Assembly: GCA_030535355.1 (NCBI GenBank)
Contig: JAUNIO010000018.1
Coordinates: 12,022 to 47,866 of the forward strand
Origin: a bacterium
GTDB lineage: Bacteria > Vulcanimicrobiota > Xenobia > Xenobiales > Xenobiaceae
Length of the DNA stretch: 35,845 bases
Reading direction: 5' to 3'
Of this stretch, positions 6,879 to 15,363 are shown piece by piece. Position 1 is the first letter of the stretch. Each line of letters opens with the position of its first letter. The notes below the pieces were generated by a model. It was not told the origin of the DNA. It did no database searches and saw nothing but the letters and a program-made list of their open reading frames with translations. Both the position numbers and the translations under genes were made by a program.

Positions 6879-7721
6879 TTACACCTCTAAAACAGCATGT
6901 CTAGCTACATGGCAGTTGAAATTAACCGCTACGGGCAGAGAAGCTATATGGCAGGGCGCATATTCAACATGCACAGCTAGAGCCGTAACCTTGCCGCCTA
7001 GTCCTTGGGGGCCTATGCCAGTCTTATTGATGAGTTCCAGCATTTCCCGCTCAAAGTCAGCATAACGCGAATCGGGATGCGGCTCACCCAACTGCCGCAG
7101 TAAAGCTTTTTTTGCCAAATACGGAGCTATTTCAAAATTGCCGCCCAAACCGATCCCCACCACCATTGGAGGGCAGGCGTTGCCGCCTGCTTTGCGCACC
7201 GTCTCGAGAACAAACTTCTCTACCCCGGCTCGGCCATCAGAAGGTTTGAGCATAGCCATAGCGCTCATATTCTCTGACCCCCCACCTTTGGCAGCCAAAG
7301 TTATGCGCAGAGCATCGCCGGGCACTAGGCGCACATGCACAATCGGAGGTGTATTGGTACCCGTGTTTTTCCGATCAAATAGAGGCTCACCAGCGATAGA
7401 CATGCGCAGATAACCGCGTTTATAACCCAACGCTGTGCCCTTGCTGATAGCCTCATATAAATCACCTTGCAGGACCGCTTCATGGCCTAAGTCAACAAAG
7501 AAAACAGCGACACCAGTGTCCTGACAAATGGGCACACGCTCGCGCTTAGCCAACGCGGCATTTTCCAAAAGCACATCCAAAATTGCCGAACCAACAGGAG
7601 ATTTTTCCTCTGTTTTGGCCTTCTGCAAGCCGCTCATAACATCTTCGGGCAGACAGGTAGCAGCCTGAATGCACATCTCAGCTATGCGCTCCACCAAAAT
7701 TTCAGTATCAATTACTCTCAT
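6879..7721 (-). CDS. class I fumarase-type hydratase, alpha subunit (probable mesaconase)
   Basis: A 280-residue alpha subunit holding the oxygen-sensitive 4Fe-4S cluster. The three expected Cys ligands are visible: C66 in PICQDTG, C183 in GGNACPPMVVGIGLGGN, and C270 in FNCHVARH. The conserved GGGSENMSAMAMLKPSDG is also intact. Length and order (alpha then beta) are normal for the two-subunit form. AGGGAG lies 9 bases before the ATG. By position in a methylaspartate-pathway cluster I infer that mesaconate is the main physiological substrate; sequence alone cannot separate mesaconase from fumarase. It is separated from the upstream P-loop gene by 137 bases containing repeat copy B, so it might have its own promoter. 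Confidence 0.93.
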   Translation of the reverse strand: MRVIDTEILVERIAEMCIQAATCLPEDVMSGLQKAKTEEKSPVGSAILDVLLENAALAKRERVPICQDTGVAVFFVDLGHEAVLQGDLYEAISKGTALGYKRGYLRMSIAGEPLFDRKNTGTNTPPIVHVRLVPGDALRITLAAKGGGSENMSAMAMLKPSDGRAGVEKFVLETVRKAGGNACPPMVVGIGLGGNFEIAPYLAKKALLRQLGEPHPDSRYADFEREMLELINKTGIGPQGLGGKVTALAVHVEYAPCHIASLPVAVNFNCHVARHAVLEV

Positions 7722-7750
7722 GAAAAAAGCTCCCTAAAAATGGTTAAACA

Positions 7751-7820
7751 CTAATATCGTTTACTTATCGATCAGCCAACATGCGAACTATCTAACTCCA
7801 ACTCAAGGATGTAAGGAGGG
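7751..7820 (+). repeat. dispersed intergenic repeat, copy B
   Basis: Direct-orientation copy with the blocks CTAATATCGTTTA, CGATCAGCCAAC, TGCGAACTATCTAACTCC and, at the end, TAAGGAGGGG. It aligns through its whole length with the reverse complement of copy A. It sits inside the glutamate-fermentation gene run, between the P-loop gene and the hydratase alpha gene, where it could split the transcript or act as a processing site. Confidence 0.65.
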
Positions 7821-7858
7821 GATGCCGCTGCAGCAGAGTGGGGCAAATGACAGGGAAG

Positions 7859-8854
7859 CTAAAATCTGGTATAGTGCTCTCCAGCATGATCCAGGTCTGA
7901 ATAATGGCCATCGTGCTCGCCTCCCAGCATGGGAGGCAGGCCTTCATGTTTCTCAACAGCTATCGGATCATCTCCCACTATACCGACTAGCAGATACCGC
8001 CCTATCATAGGATCGTATTTAAAATGCTTCAGAAGACGGAAATTTTCAATTTGGCTGGATCGTTTAACATGGCAGCGCTTGCCCGTGCAAATAAAAGGTT
8101 CGCCATCGAACAGCACATGGTCACCTTCGCCAGGAGTAATGCTAATATCGCTATCTATAACTTCTAGCACTTCTCTTTCCAATTGGTTTAAATCCCAATC
8201 GGGTTCTTCGTCAAAACCGACCACAAACCCGTGATGCACTTCGGAATGCAGATACTGTGGCTGATAATGGTATTTATCGCGCAGGATGCGTCCCATAATA
8301 TCCTCAGCAGAATGAGCCATCAAGCGATATTTCAGGCTTTCAAAGGCCATTTTGCGCACACTGAATGGCGAAGGGCCAAACACCGTGGCGCGGTACACCC
8401 GCAGGTCCTCTCCTAAACCGAACAGAATCTGAGCGTTAAATCCCAAATGGCGGTAAAGCAGATCGAAATGCTCCACTATCACCCGGCGCTTGTTATTGAC
8501 AATAGCTTTAACTGTGTCCACGATCTCGTGCATTTGGTGAAAAGCCATTTCATAGCGCATGTCAATATGAAAAGTATGTCCGCAAAACTGCGCGTCGGGA
8601 TCAAAATCAAAAGCCGCTGAGGTGGGTTTATTAATCCCCTCATCGTCGTTGGTCAGCTCCAAACCGGGAAAGAGTCCCTTAATCAGGGTTGATTTTCCAG
8701 AGCCTTCAGAGCCGATTATACCGATTAAATAGTCATCTGGACGCAGGAACAGCTGGCCTATACGGGCAGCCAGCTGATACATGCGAGTCCGGCCGCGCGG
8801 GGCATGATAAACCGCGCGGACCAGCGGTGTTCTATCTTCAGATGCGCTCAGCAT
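7859..8854 (-). CDS. P-loop ATPase associated with glutamate fermentation genes
   Basis: A 331-residue cytoplasmic protein with a Walker A motif GSEGSGKST (residues 48-56), a possible Walker B strand RRVIVEHFD and a small Cys/His-containing C-terminal part (HVLFDGEPFICTGKRCHVKRS around residues 245-265). I recall similar proteins named after an alanyl-tRNA-synthetase additional domain in databases, which says little about function. The N-terminal 40 residues precede the P-loop and are basic. The C-terminus is His/Asp-rich (HDGHYSDLDHAGEH). It starts four bases after the DUF4387 stop. Position between mal and the hydratase suggests a pathway-linked role such as kinase, chaperone or regulator, but I cannot choose. 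It is not a transporter ATPase: no ABC signature is present. Confidence 0.75.
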   Translation of the reverse strand: MLSASEDRTPLVRAVYHAPRGRTRMYQLAARIGQLFLRPDDYLIGIIGSEGSGKSTLIKGLFPGLELTNDDEGINKPTSAAFDFDPDAQFCGHTFHIDMRYEMAFHQMHEIVDTVKAIVNNKRRVIVEHFDLLYRHLGFNAQILFGLGEDLRVYRATVFGPSPFSVRKMAFESLKYRLMAHSAEDIMGRILRDKYHYQPQYLHSEVHHGFVVGFDEEPDWDLNQLEREVLEVIDSDISITPGEGDHVLFDGEPFICTGKRCHVKRSSQIENFRLLKHFKYDPMIGRYLLVGIVGDDPIAVEKHEGLPPMLGGEHDGHYSDLDHAGEHYTRF

Positions 8855-8857
8855 CAG

Positions 8858-9172
8858 CTAAATATCCAATTCAATGCCGAGCAGCGGAGCATGCTGCTGA
8901 GCACCATAAACGTCTGTGTCGCCAGGAGCGCCAGAGCGCACCGCCCTAGCCATGCCGATCTTAATGGCTTTGGCTGGTTCAAAATAGAGCAGCTTTTCAA
9001 TGCGCTGAGGGTCGATCTTATAAGCGCGGGCTACCACCTCTGGATTTATGAGATTGCGGCGGCGCACCTCCTCAAAGACTTCTCTGTCGCGGAAAATAAT
9101 ATCCATAGTCAGCTTAAAAGGGCTGGAATTCTTACTGCGAATAACCTGGGCAACTTCGGGAAGAGTTTTCAT
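8858..9172 (-). CDS. DUF4387 family protein
   Basis: About 104 residues beginning MKTLPEVAQVIRSKNSSPF. I prefer ATG 9172 because GAGG lies 9 bases upstream; the GTG at 9187 is also possible and would overlap that site. The features RSKNSSPFKLTMDIIFRD and a C-terminal part rich in Arg and Ala match the small DUF4387 family, which typically follows an AtuA-like gene. No signal peptide or membrane segment is present. Function is unknown. It is packed 18 bases after the AtuA-like gene and four bases before the P-loop gene, so a small subunit of an AtuA-like complex is plausible (inference). Confidence 0.8.
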   Translation of the reverse strand: MKTLPEVAQVIRSKNSSPFKLTMDIIFRDREVFEEVRRRNLINPEVVARAYKIDPQRIEKLLYFEPAKAIKIGMARAVRSGAPGDTDVYGAQQHAPLLGIELDI

Positions 9173-9189
9173 AGCTGCAATCCTCACCT

Positions 9190-10554
9190 CTAATTATTAA
9201 TTTCCACGACTTCGCTGCTGAACAGCTCGCTAGGATCATCTACTTCTAACAGATGATAGAGACAGAACTCGTAAGCCGCTCCCATAGGGATGTCCGAAGG
9301 CGAGAAAGGAAAAGCCAAATTGCCGGCGGTAGAGATGCGTCCCTCATAACCATAGTGCAGGAAAGTGGAACGGGTCAGCGAGCAAATCGTATTGGCGTGT
9401 TCCTGAGTGTCAGAGAGCACTTCCATGACAATACAGATCTCGTGTGGGGTCACGTTTTCCACGGTTTCCAACGTCCCCATAACCCCATTTTTGCCATAAA
9501 TATGGAAGAAAACTTCACCCTGCATATCATCATGCAGCAGCAAATTGGTAACGCGATCCTTGACCTGCTGAGCTACTTTCTCTATGCTGGCAATGAGAAT
9601 GGGATCGCGTGTTCCGGCAATTGAGCAGGTGCGGTAACCGACGCAGCGCGAACCCTCCAATTTAACGGCATACTTCGGGGTGGGAACAAACTGAGTTCCC
9701 CTAACCTCCACGCGCCCATCGCCCAGCTCTGTAAAGCTGACATTGGTCAGGTCCAAACTGCCGCCTGGGCCGGGCAAATGATAGGGATCGCTCTTCTCAT
9801 AAAGCGTGTGTGCGGCTGTCGATTGCGCAGTGAACTGACGTTCAGGACTTAAGGCCTGCAATATGAAGGAATCCTCTTTGAGAATGCCCAAAGCGCAGTC
9901 AGATCCCGATCCAGGAGTAGCTGCGATAGCTGCACATTCCAAAATCTTACCCATATGCGTAGCTAAAGCGCGATCATACCCCTCTTCAATGGGACGGGCG
10001 GCAAAACAAACGGGATCGTAACAGCGCCCAGCCAAAATCACATCACACCCTGCCGCGATCATAGCGTGCAAAGGTTCAGGACCCATCTGAGCCACAACGT
10101 AAGGGCACTCGCGCACCTGTTCCGGAGTGGGAATAGGCTGATCATCCAAAGCTATCAGCTGGCCGTTATCAATGGCCTTCACTACAGCCTCTTTATCCAC
10201 GTCAGCGTAAACGATGCCCATGCGGAAGCTGAGTTTTTCTTCAGCAGCTATCTCTTCGATAATCTGGCGGCACCATTCCACATGGGGACGCGCTCCCGAA
10301 CCGCCTGCCGTACCAATTACAACGGGTATATGATTTTTAACGCCTTCGGTCAGCATATAGCGCAGGTCGCCCTTTACGCCGGTGCGATCGGTAAAGGACT
10401 TGCCTGCTCCCAGATAATAGGGGCCGGGGTCTGTGGAACCTGCATCAACCGCAATCAAATCGGGATGCTCGGCAATGCCGCGCATAAAAGATTCTTCGGG
10501 GAACCCATAACCTAAAATCGCGGTAGGAGAGAGAATCTTATACTCTTTAGCCAT
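9190..10554 (-). CDS. AtuA family (DUF1446) protein
   Basis: A 454-residue cytoplasmic protein of the acyclic-terpene-utilisation AtuA family. Typical stretches are AVDAGSTDPGPYYLGAG near residue 40, VIGTAGGSGARPHVEWC around 80-95, AGCDVILAGRCYDPVCFAA around 165-185, and GPGGSLDLTNVSF. In Pseudomonas the atu cluster degrades citronellol/geraniol, but no other atu gene is here, so that name should not be carried over as a function. GAGGAAATTG precedes the ATG. It lies 46 bases after mal and is followed at once by DUF4387. This AtuA/DUF4387 pairing next to methylaspartate-pathway genes suggests handling of a branched dicarboxylic acid such as mesaconate or citramalate (inference). Confidence 0.82.
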   Translation of the reverse strand: MAKEYKILSPTAILGYGFPEESFMRGIAEHPDLIAVDAGSTDPGPYYLGAGKSFTDRTGVKGDLRYMLTEGVKNHIPVVIGTAGGSGARPHVEWCRQIIEEIAAEEKLSFRMGIVYADVDKEAVVKAIDNGQLIALDDQPIPTPEQVRECPYVVAQMGPEPLHAMIAAGCDVILAGRCYDPVCFAARPIEEGYDRALATHMGKILECAAIAATPGSGSDCALGILKEDSFILQALSPERQFTAQSTAAHTLYEKSDPYHLPGPGGSLDLTNVSFTELGDGRVEVRGTQFVPTPKYAVKLEGSRCVGYRTCSIAGTRDPILIASIEKVAQQVKDRVTNLLLHDDMQGEVFFHIYGKNGVMGTLETVENVTPHEICIVMEVLSDTQEHANTICSLTRSTFLHYGYEGRISTAGNLAFPFSPSDIPMGAAYEFCLYHLLEVDDPSELFSSEVVEINN

Positions 10555-10600
10555 GGCAACAATTTCCTCACAACAACAAAAATCTAGGTATTTTAGCCAA

Positions 10601-11845
10601 TTATCCCTTTTTGCGTTCCAGCAGCGCGATCGCCCGATTCATCTCATTGCGCACCACCATATAGCCTTCGTCAAAGCCCATGCCGGGCTTAGCCAGCAAG
10701 CGCTCCGAACGCACGCCTAAAGCGACATGCGTACAGGCCCGGGCCGAGATGTCGGTCTCATTGCAGGTGCCACCCTGATAAGCTTCCATGCCGTGCTCTT
10801 TGCAATACAGCACAGCTTCTGCAGTATTGTGCAGACTGCCTAAATCGGGGGTTTTAATCTGCACCATATGGCAGCATTTAGCATCGGTAAAGGCGACCAC
10901 ATCTTCGTAAGTATTGCACCATTCGTCAGCGACGATACGCACGCCGACCTGCTGACGTTCTAGCTCAGCGCGGAGCGCAGCCAAAGCCTCGATCTGAGCT
11001 TGGCGCTCACCCATGTCCATGGGGCCTTCGATGTACAGCTGGAATGGCCGGGCGGCCTTTTCTAAAGTTCCCAAATAAGCAGCCATTTCCCGGGCGTTAT
11101 TGTCAAAGATTAAAGCAATGGTGCCATAACAGTCGATATGCAGACAAGGATGATAGGATTCTGCGGGCCGCAAAGTCTGAATGCGCTGAGACAGCCACTG
11201 CACGTAAGCGTACAAATCCTCGCCGTGGCGTCCCAGTTTGCCTTCTATAGCGTTGATCAAAGCGTGAGGCAGCACATCTGCGCCTTTGAGAATCATCTTG
11301 TCCACATTCATATAGCGATCATCGCCGGACTGTGCAAAGATAGGAATAGGCTCTGCAATCAGGGGCAGGCCATACTCAGCGGCTATAACTTCCACCATCT
11401 GACAGTGATGCGCTTTAGCCACAGCGTCGAGCAGCGCCTGCGACAGGCCATAGCGCACCGCCGTATGCAGACGTTTTCCCTCTACCTCGATGGCGTCAAA
11501 CTCACGGGCCATCTCGCGGAATGTGCCGATCTCGCGGCCTTGCAGTTTTGGAGCGATATAGCGCTGCATAAAAGGAATGTAAGTTTCCGCTAAGAACAGC
11601 GGATCGCGCCCACCGGCACCGGAATACTGTACCGCTGCGCAGTCACCGACTGCGATCTGCCCATCTTCTAAAATCAGCATCACCGATACAGATTCACCAG
11701 CCTGACGCACCTGAGTAAAACCAGGCGTTACAGCATCTCCCACATAGACAAAACCATCGTGGCCCAAACCGCTTTTAATGGCCTTTTGGTCATCGAAGAA
11801 AAAACCGGTATTGCCTTTAGAAAAAATAACGTCTGCTATACGCAT
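10601..11845 (-). CDS. mal: methylaspartate ammonia-lyase
   Basis: A 414-residue enolase-superfamily enzyme that converts (2S,3S)-3-methylaspartate to mesaconate and ammonia. All catalytic positions known from the Clostridium enzyme fall at the same residue numbers here: Lys331 in QIKTPDLG, His194, metal ligands Asp238, Glu273 and Asp307, and substrate residues Gln172, Thr360 and Cys361 (YQGGTCNETD). The protein should be a homodimer needing Mg2+ and K+. GAGG lies about 8 bases before the ATG. It follows glmE by 97 bases, in the classic order glmS-glmL-glmE-mal. Very secure call. Confidence 0.97.
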   Translation of the reverse strand: MRIADVIFSKGNTGFFFDDQKAIKSGLGHDGFVYVGDAVTPGFTQVRQAGESVSVMLILEDGQIAVGDCAAVQYSGAGGRDPLFLAETYIPFMQRYIAPKLQGREIGTFREMAREFDAIEVEGKRLHTAVRYGLSQALLDAVAKAHHCQMVEVIAAEYGLPLIAEPIPIFAQSGDDRYMNVDKMILKGADVLPHALINAIEGKLGRHGEDLYAYVQWLSQRIQTLRPAESYHPCLHIDCYGTIALIFDNNAREMAAYLGTLEKAARPFQLYIEGPMDMGERQAQIEALAALRAELERQQVGVRIVADEWCNTYEDVVAFTDAKCCHMVQIKTPDLGSLHNTAEAVLYCKEHGMEAYQGGTCNETDISARACTHVALGVRSERLLAKPGMGFDEGYMVVRNEMNRAIALLERKKG

Positions 11846-11942
11846 TGTATATGCCTCTTTTCGCCTAAAAATGAATGAGTATATAATTCTGAATTACCGC
11901 CCATTGTACTAAGAGCCAAACAGCAATCCGAAGCCTGCAAAT

Positions 11943-13394
11943 TTAACGCGGACGCCCGACCAAACGCCCCTTGCTGACAGCGTAGATATCGTCGATCAGC
12001 ATGTGATATGACGGTTTACGGTTTTCCGCAGCCGCGCGTTTTTCGATGAGCTTTAAATGATATGCCTTAACTCTATCCGATACCGGCACTTTCGCCCAGT
12101 CTAAAATGCGCACAGCTCCTTCATTGTCGCGGACTGGCATAATCTTGCCAGAATTGTAAATTGATGGGGCAAAGGGAACATCTAAAATACCGGACTGGAA
12201 AGCCCGCACCACGCCCTGGGCCAGATTGCCTTCACCCAACTCGATAACGCAATCTACGATGGTACGCGTTTCTTCCTTAATCAAGGCCACTTCTTCCTGC
12301 AAGCGGGCATCGTCGGTAAACTCCTGATCGCTGAGCATACTGACGATCTGCTTGGTCGCCCGAATACCCATGAGATTGGCTTCAGCCGTGGGGATACCGC
12401 TAGCCTCGTGAGGCGTTTTCACGATGACTTTAGTAGCCTTAGACAAGGCCGCCAAAGCACCGCCCCAAGTGATGACCGCAAAGGCTTTGGATTCTTCTTC
12501 GGGGAAGCCACCCATCCACTGGTGCAGCACGGTGGTCAGCGCGTAGTCGTTAAAGCCATTTTCCTGGAAAATTTCCTGAGCTAATTCGCGCAGCGCCTGC
12601 ATAGCGGCCACGTCCTGAATTAAATTGCCCAGCTGTCCGTAACCCAAGGTCAGACAGTGTACCCCCTGCTCTAAGGCCAGAAGACCTTCGATGATGGCAA
12701 CGGCATTGGAGATACAGGGAGGCACCAGAGAACCGGTCAGCGGGCCAAAAGGCTCGCGATTGATGCGCACGCCTTTAGCTTCATAATAGCCCACCAAACG
12801 ATCAACATACTGCCAAGTATGCACCGAGAGTTCTAAGGGCACTTTTTTAGCATAGGGAATATTATACGATATGCCGCCACCTTCAAAAGAAGTGAAGCCA
12901 GCCGCCAAAGTTACTTCCGCTAATAAGCGGGCATCTGGGGTTCCGTGACGCACCTGCAGAGGTTTCTTGATGCTTTCCACAACGCGGCGGCAGCCAGATA
13001 CTCCGTGGTTAACAGCCGGGAAACCGTTCAGCAGAGATCGGCCAGCTTCGCGCGAGCGCTCTAAACCTTTCTGTGCCTCTTCGTATTGATTGACACGCGT
13101 ATAAGCATCGATGGTAGTGGGCAAAAGATCGGCATCATCCTGCAGTTTTTGCAGCAGAGCGATATGTTCATCAACCAAAGCGACTCCAGCCCTGGGCTGC
13201 ACCAAGACCCGGCGATCAGCGGATGCCTTGCGCAGCGCTTCCGAAAAGCGGCGGCTGGGCGCGATACTTTTCTGATAAGCAATAGCCTCGTCTAAATCGA
13301 CCTCAGCTCCAGTAGGCCAAGTTTGCAAGACTTCTTTGCGCTCAGCGAAAAATTCCTCTTCACCGATAGCCGTTTCCAAAACCTCTGTTGTCAT
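11943..13394 (-). CDS. glmE: glutamate mutase epsilon (large) subunit
   Basis: About 483 residues, the normal length for the TIM-barrel E subunit, which binds glutamate and, with the B12-carrying S subunit, rearranges it to 3-methylaspartate. I start at ATG 13394 (MTTEVLETAIGEEEF) because GCGAGGAG sits 8 bases upstream; the ATG at 13412 would lie before that site. Recognisable stretches are PRAGVALVDEHIALLQ, VNHGVSGCRRVVESI, RHGTPDARLLAEVTLA, FTSFEGGGISYNIPYAK and the end KGRLVGRPR. The gene follows glmL by 21 bases. Confidence 0.96.
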   Translation of the reverse strand: MTTEVLETAIGEEEFFAERKEVLQTWPTGAEVDLDEAIAYQKSIAPSRRFSEALRKASADRRVLVQPRAGVALVDEHIALLQKLQDDADLLPTTIDAYTRVNQYEEAQKGLERSREAGRSLLNGFPAVNHGVSGCRRVVESIKKPLQVRHGTPDARLLAEVTLAAGFTSFEGGGISYNIPYAKKVPLELSVHTWQYVDRLVGYYEAKGVRINREPFGPLTGSLVPPCISNAVAIIEGLLALEQGVHCLTLGYGQLGNLIQDVAAMQALRELAQEIFQENGFNDYALTTVLHQWMGGFPEEESKAFAVITWGGALAALSKATKVIVKTPHEASGIPTAEANLMGIRATKQIVSMLSDQEFTDDARLQEEVALIKEETRTIVDCVIELGEGNLAQGVVRAFQSGILDVPFAPSIYNSGKIMPVRDNEGAVRILDWAKVPVSDRVKAYHLKLIEKRAAAENRKPSYHMLIDDIYAVSKGRLVGRPR

Positions 13395-13415
13395 GTTTGT
13401 CGCTCCTCGCATTAT

Positions 13416-14804
13416 TTAAACGATGGAATTAATGGCTGTCAGCACAGCCCTGGGAGCCAGTTCTTCCACCAGGTTGCCTAACAAGGGGAAAATATACTGG
13501 ACATCACGATAATAATCGATCTTCTGCGGCAGCAGAGAGACTTGCTCACCGTTCTGCAAAGCGCCTACTCTAACGGCACTGCTTCCGTCATAAGCAAACC
13601 GCTCAGCCCTGGACAGATAACCGCCGGAACCTATAAGCTTCGAAACACCTCTCAAATCCTTGCCCTGCTGAACAAACGCGTCGCCCATAGCTGTAAAAAC
13701 GCGTTTTTGCGTACCAGCATGGCGCTGCAGAGCCAAATCAATACAGGTCTGAGCCAATATTTGATCGTAGTTTTTGCCCTGTTCATCTGTGGGAAGAAAA
13801 GAGGTGTCAGCGTCAATTTTGGCTATAAAATCCTGAAATGTTTTCTCCTGAGCGATCTGCTCGCTGACAAACTCCGCTGCCGAATGCGCGGAAACGCGCA
13901 TTCCCAAATCGCCTTCTACTGTGCGCTTTACCAGAGGTTCCGGCAGCCCGCGGTAAACGACACGCTCTGCTCCGCGTTCGTCACGGGCATAAGAATAAAT
14001 GTCGGTAGTCGCCCCACCCAAATCGACCAGGACAAACTCGCCAAACTCTGGGGCATATTTAGAAATGGCTTCAACTAGGCTGAGAACGGCATAAGGAGTG
14101 GGATGAGGAGCGCGGCCTACTTCATTTACGATGACATCCAGCCCCTTGCCTTTAACGATGCGCTGCAGAAAAACTTCGCGAATGTTTTCTCGGGCATTTT
14201 GAGGGTTAATTTCATCGACTTCGGGCATGATATTTTCAGCCACCCGCACAGAAAAACCCGCTTCAGTCAATTCATCGGGAATTTCTTCGGCCAAGACTTC
14301 ATTGCCAGCAAAAACCACTGTAGCATGCTGGCGCAGATAATCACTGCGCAGCAGCTGTTTGGCGTTATGGCGCAAATAAGATTCATTGCCTCCGTTCGTT
14401 CCCCCAGCCAGGAGCACGACATCCGGCCTGCTCTCTTCTAAACTGCGCAAATCCCTAGAAGTTAACTTATAAGCGGAAAACCCCACCACTTTTCCGCCAG
14501 CAGAAAGCGCGGTGAGCTTGGCCGTTTTTAAGGTGAGCTCGGGGACAATGCCTAAAGCGTATATGGCCAGCCCACCTTTTGCTGACGAAGAAAAAAACAC
14601 TTCGGGAACAGATACTGCTCCGGTAGGCACCGATTTGCGCAGTTTAGCTGCCACACTCTCATATCCGCTGGGCAAATGTTCTACCGTCGTCGGAGTCACA
14701 GCAGCAGCCAACAATTCCAAAGGAGCTGCAGTATGCTCATCATAACCGAATAAAGCGCCTTTGGTATAAGTTGAACCTATGTCAATAGATATTGCATAAG
14801 CCAC
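13416..14804 (-). CDS. glmL: glutamate mutase reactivating ATPase (MutL/GlmL)
   Basis: A 462-residue ASKHA-fold ATPase of the MutL (not mismatch repair) family, which exchanges damaged cobalamin out of glutamate mutase. The phosphate-binding motif ISIDIGSTYTKGALF is at the N-terminus, RPDVVLLAGGTNGGNESY around residues 123-140, and the second phosphate loop FVLVDLGGATTDIYS near 257-271. LIGSGGYLS is the adenosine motif near 386. It starts with GTG at 14804, three bases after the glmS stop. The placement between glmS and glmE is the standard order of this operon. Confidence 0.95.
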   Translation of the reverse strand: MAYAISIDIGSTYTKGALFGYDEHTAAPLELLAAAVTPTTVEHLPSGYESVAAKLRKSVPTGAVSVPEVFFSSSAKGGLAIYALGIVPELTLKTAKLTALSAGGKVVGFSAYKLTSRDLRSLEESRPDVVLLAGGTNGGNESYLRHNAKQLLRSDYLRQHATVVFAGNEVLAEEIPDELTEAGFSVRVAENIMPEVDEINPQNARENIREVFLQRIVKGKGLDVIVNEVGRAPHPTPYAVLSLVEAISKYAPEFGEFVLVDLGGATTDIYSYARDERGAERVVYRGLPEPLVKRTVEGDLGMRVSAHSAAEFVSEQIAQEKTFQDFIAKIDADTSFLPTDEQGKNYDQILAQTCIDLALQRHAGTQKRVFTAMGDAFVQQGKDLRGVSKLIGSGGYLSRAERFAYDGSSAVRVGALQNGEQVSLLPQKIDYYRDVQYIFPLLGNLVEELAPRAVLTAINSIV

Positions 14805-14807
14805 TGA

Positions 14808-15251
14808 TTATTTCTCGTTTCCCGCACCAAAACGTTCGCGAATATCGTTATGCAGACTCTGAGCCGCTTCTATCAAATCACAATCGGGATGGAATACGCG
14901 ATCATACCCCATGGCTTTAAATTTTCTCTCAGTTTCCGCGTGGTCGGCTTTGCCGATCACCAAATTGCCACCGACATATAAGATTATGTCTTCAAGCCCC
15001 CGCTCTATACAGCGTTCGCGCAGTCCCTCACAGTCCAGTTCACCCTGGCCGTACAGAGAAGACACTAAAATAGCCTGAGCATTGGTTTCAATGGCCGCAT
15101 CTATAAACTCATCCTGAGAAACCATAACTCCCAAATTGACGACCTTAAAACCCTGTTCATCAAAGACGCGCTCTAAAATCTTGTTGCCTACAGCGTGGCA
15201 GTCCGCTCCGACCACGCCCAGCACTATAGTTTCTTTCTTTTCATCCGCCAT
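14808..15251 (-). CDS. glmS: glutamate mutase sigma (B12-binding) subunit
   Basis: A 147-residue Rossmann-like cobalamin-binding subunit. The base-off/His-on signature DCHAVGN (D17, H19, G22) supplies the lower axial His, followed by SSLYGQGE around residue 64 and the glycine stretch YVGGNLVIG. It is about ten residues longer than typical because of a charged N-terminus (MADEKKET). It is the first gene of the cluster. No cobalamin riboswitch is visible in the short 112-base gap upstream, which it shares with a divergent gene. Confidence 0.96.
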   Translation of the reverse strand: MADEKKETIVLGVVGADCHAVGNKILERVFDEQGFKVVNLGVMVSQDEFIDAAIETNAQAILVSSLYGQGELDCEGLRERCIERGLEDIILYVGGNLVIGKADHAETERKFKAMGYDRVFHPDCDLIEAAQSLHNDIRERFGAGNEK

Positions 15252-15263
15252 CGCTCTACCATG

Positions 15264-15344
15264 CCTAATAAAGGAAAAAATATCACTTAAACTACGACAA
15301 TCGGTAAATTGTTCCCTCTGCTATGCAACAGGATTCTTATTAGG
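15264..15344. promoter_or_regulatory. inverted octamers in the glmS divergent promoter region
   Basis: CCTAATAA (15264-15271) and its inverse TTATTAGG (15337-15344) flank the short gap between glmS and the divergent membrane-protein gene. They could be operator halves. The octamers are AT-rich and could be chance; I could not place a convincing -35/-10 pair. Confidence 0.2.
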
Positions 15345-15363
15345 TCTAATCAATTATAGAGCT

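Noticed and set aside
9190-10554. Terpene degradation pathway
   Set aside because: Only the AtuA-family protein is present; no carboxylase or acyl-CoA genes of the atu cluster are nearby, and the neighbours are glutamate fermentation genes.
13542-14441. Long open frames on the plus strand opposite glmL
   Set aside because: They lie antisense to a highly conserved gene with intact motifs, have no ribosome sites worth noting and no recognisable protein features; they follow from codon bias of glmL.
15136-15363. N-terminal extension of the small membrane protein
   Set aside because: It would run across the glmS start and its translation is Ser/Cys-rich with no conserved look; the ATG at 15364 is preferred.
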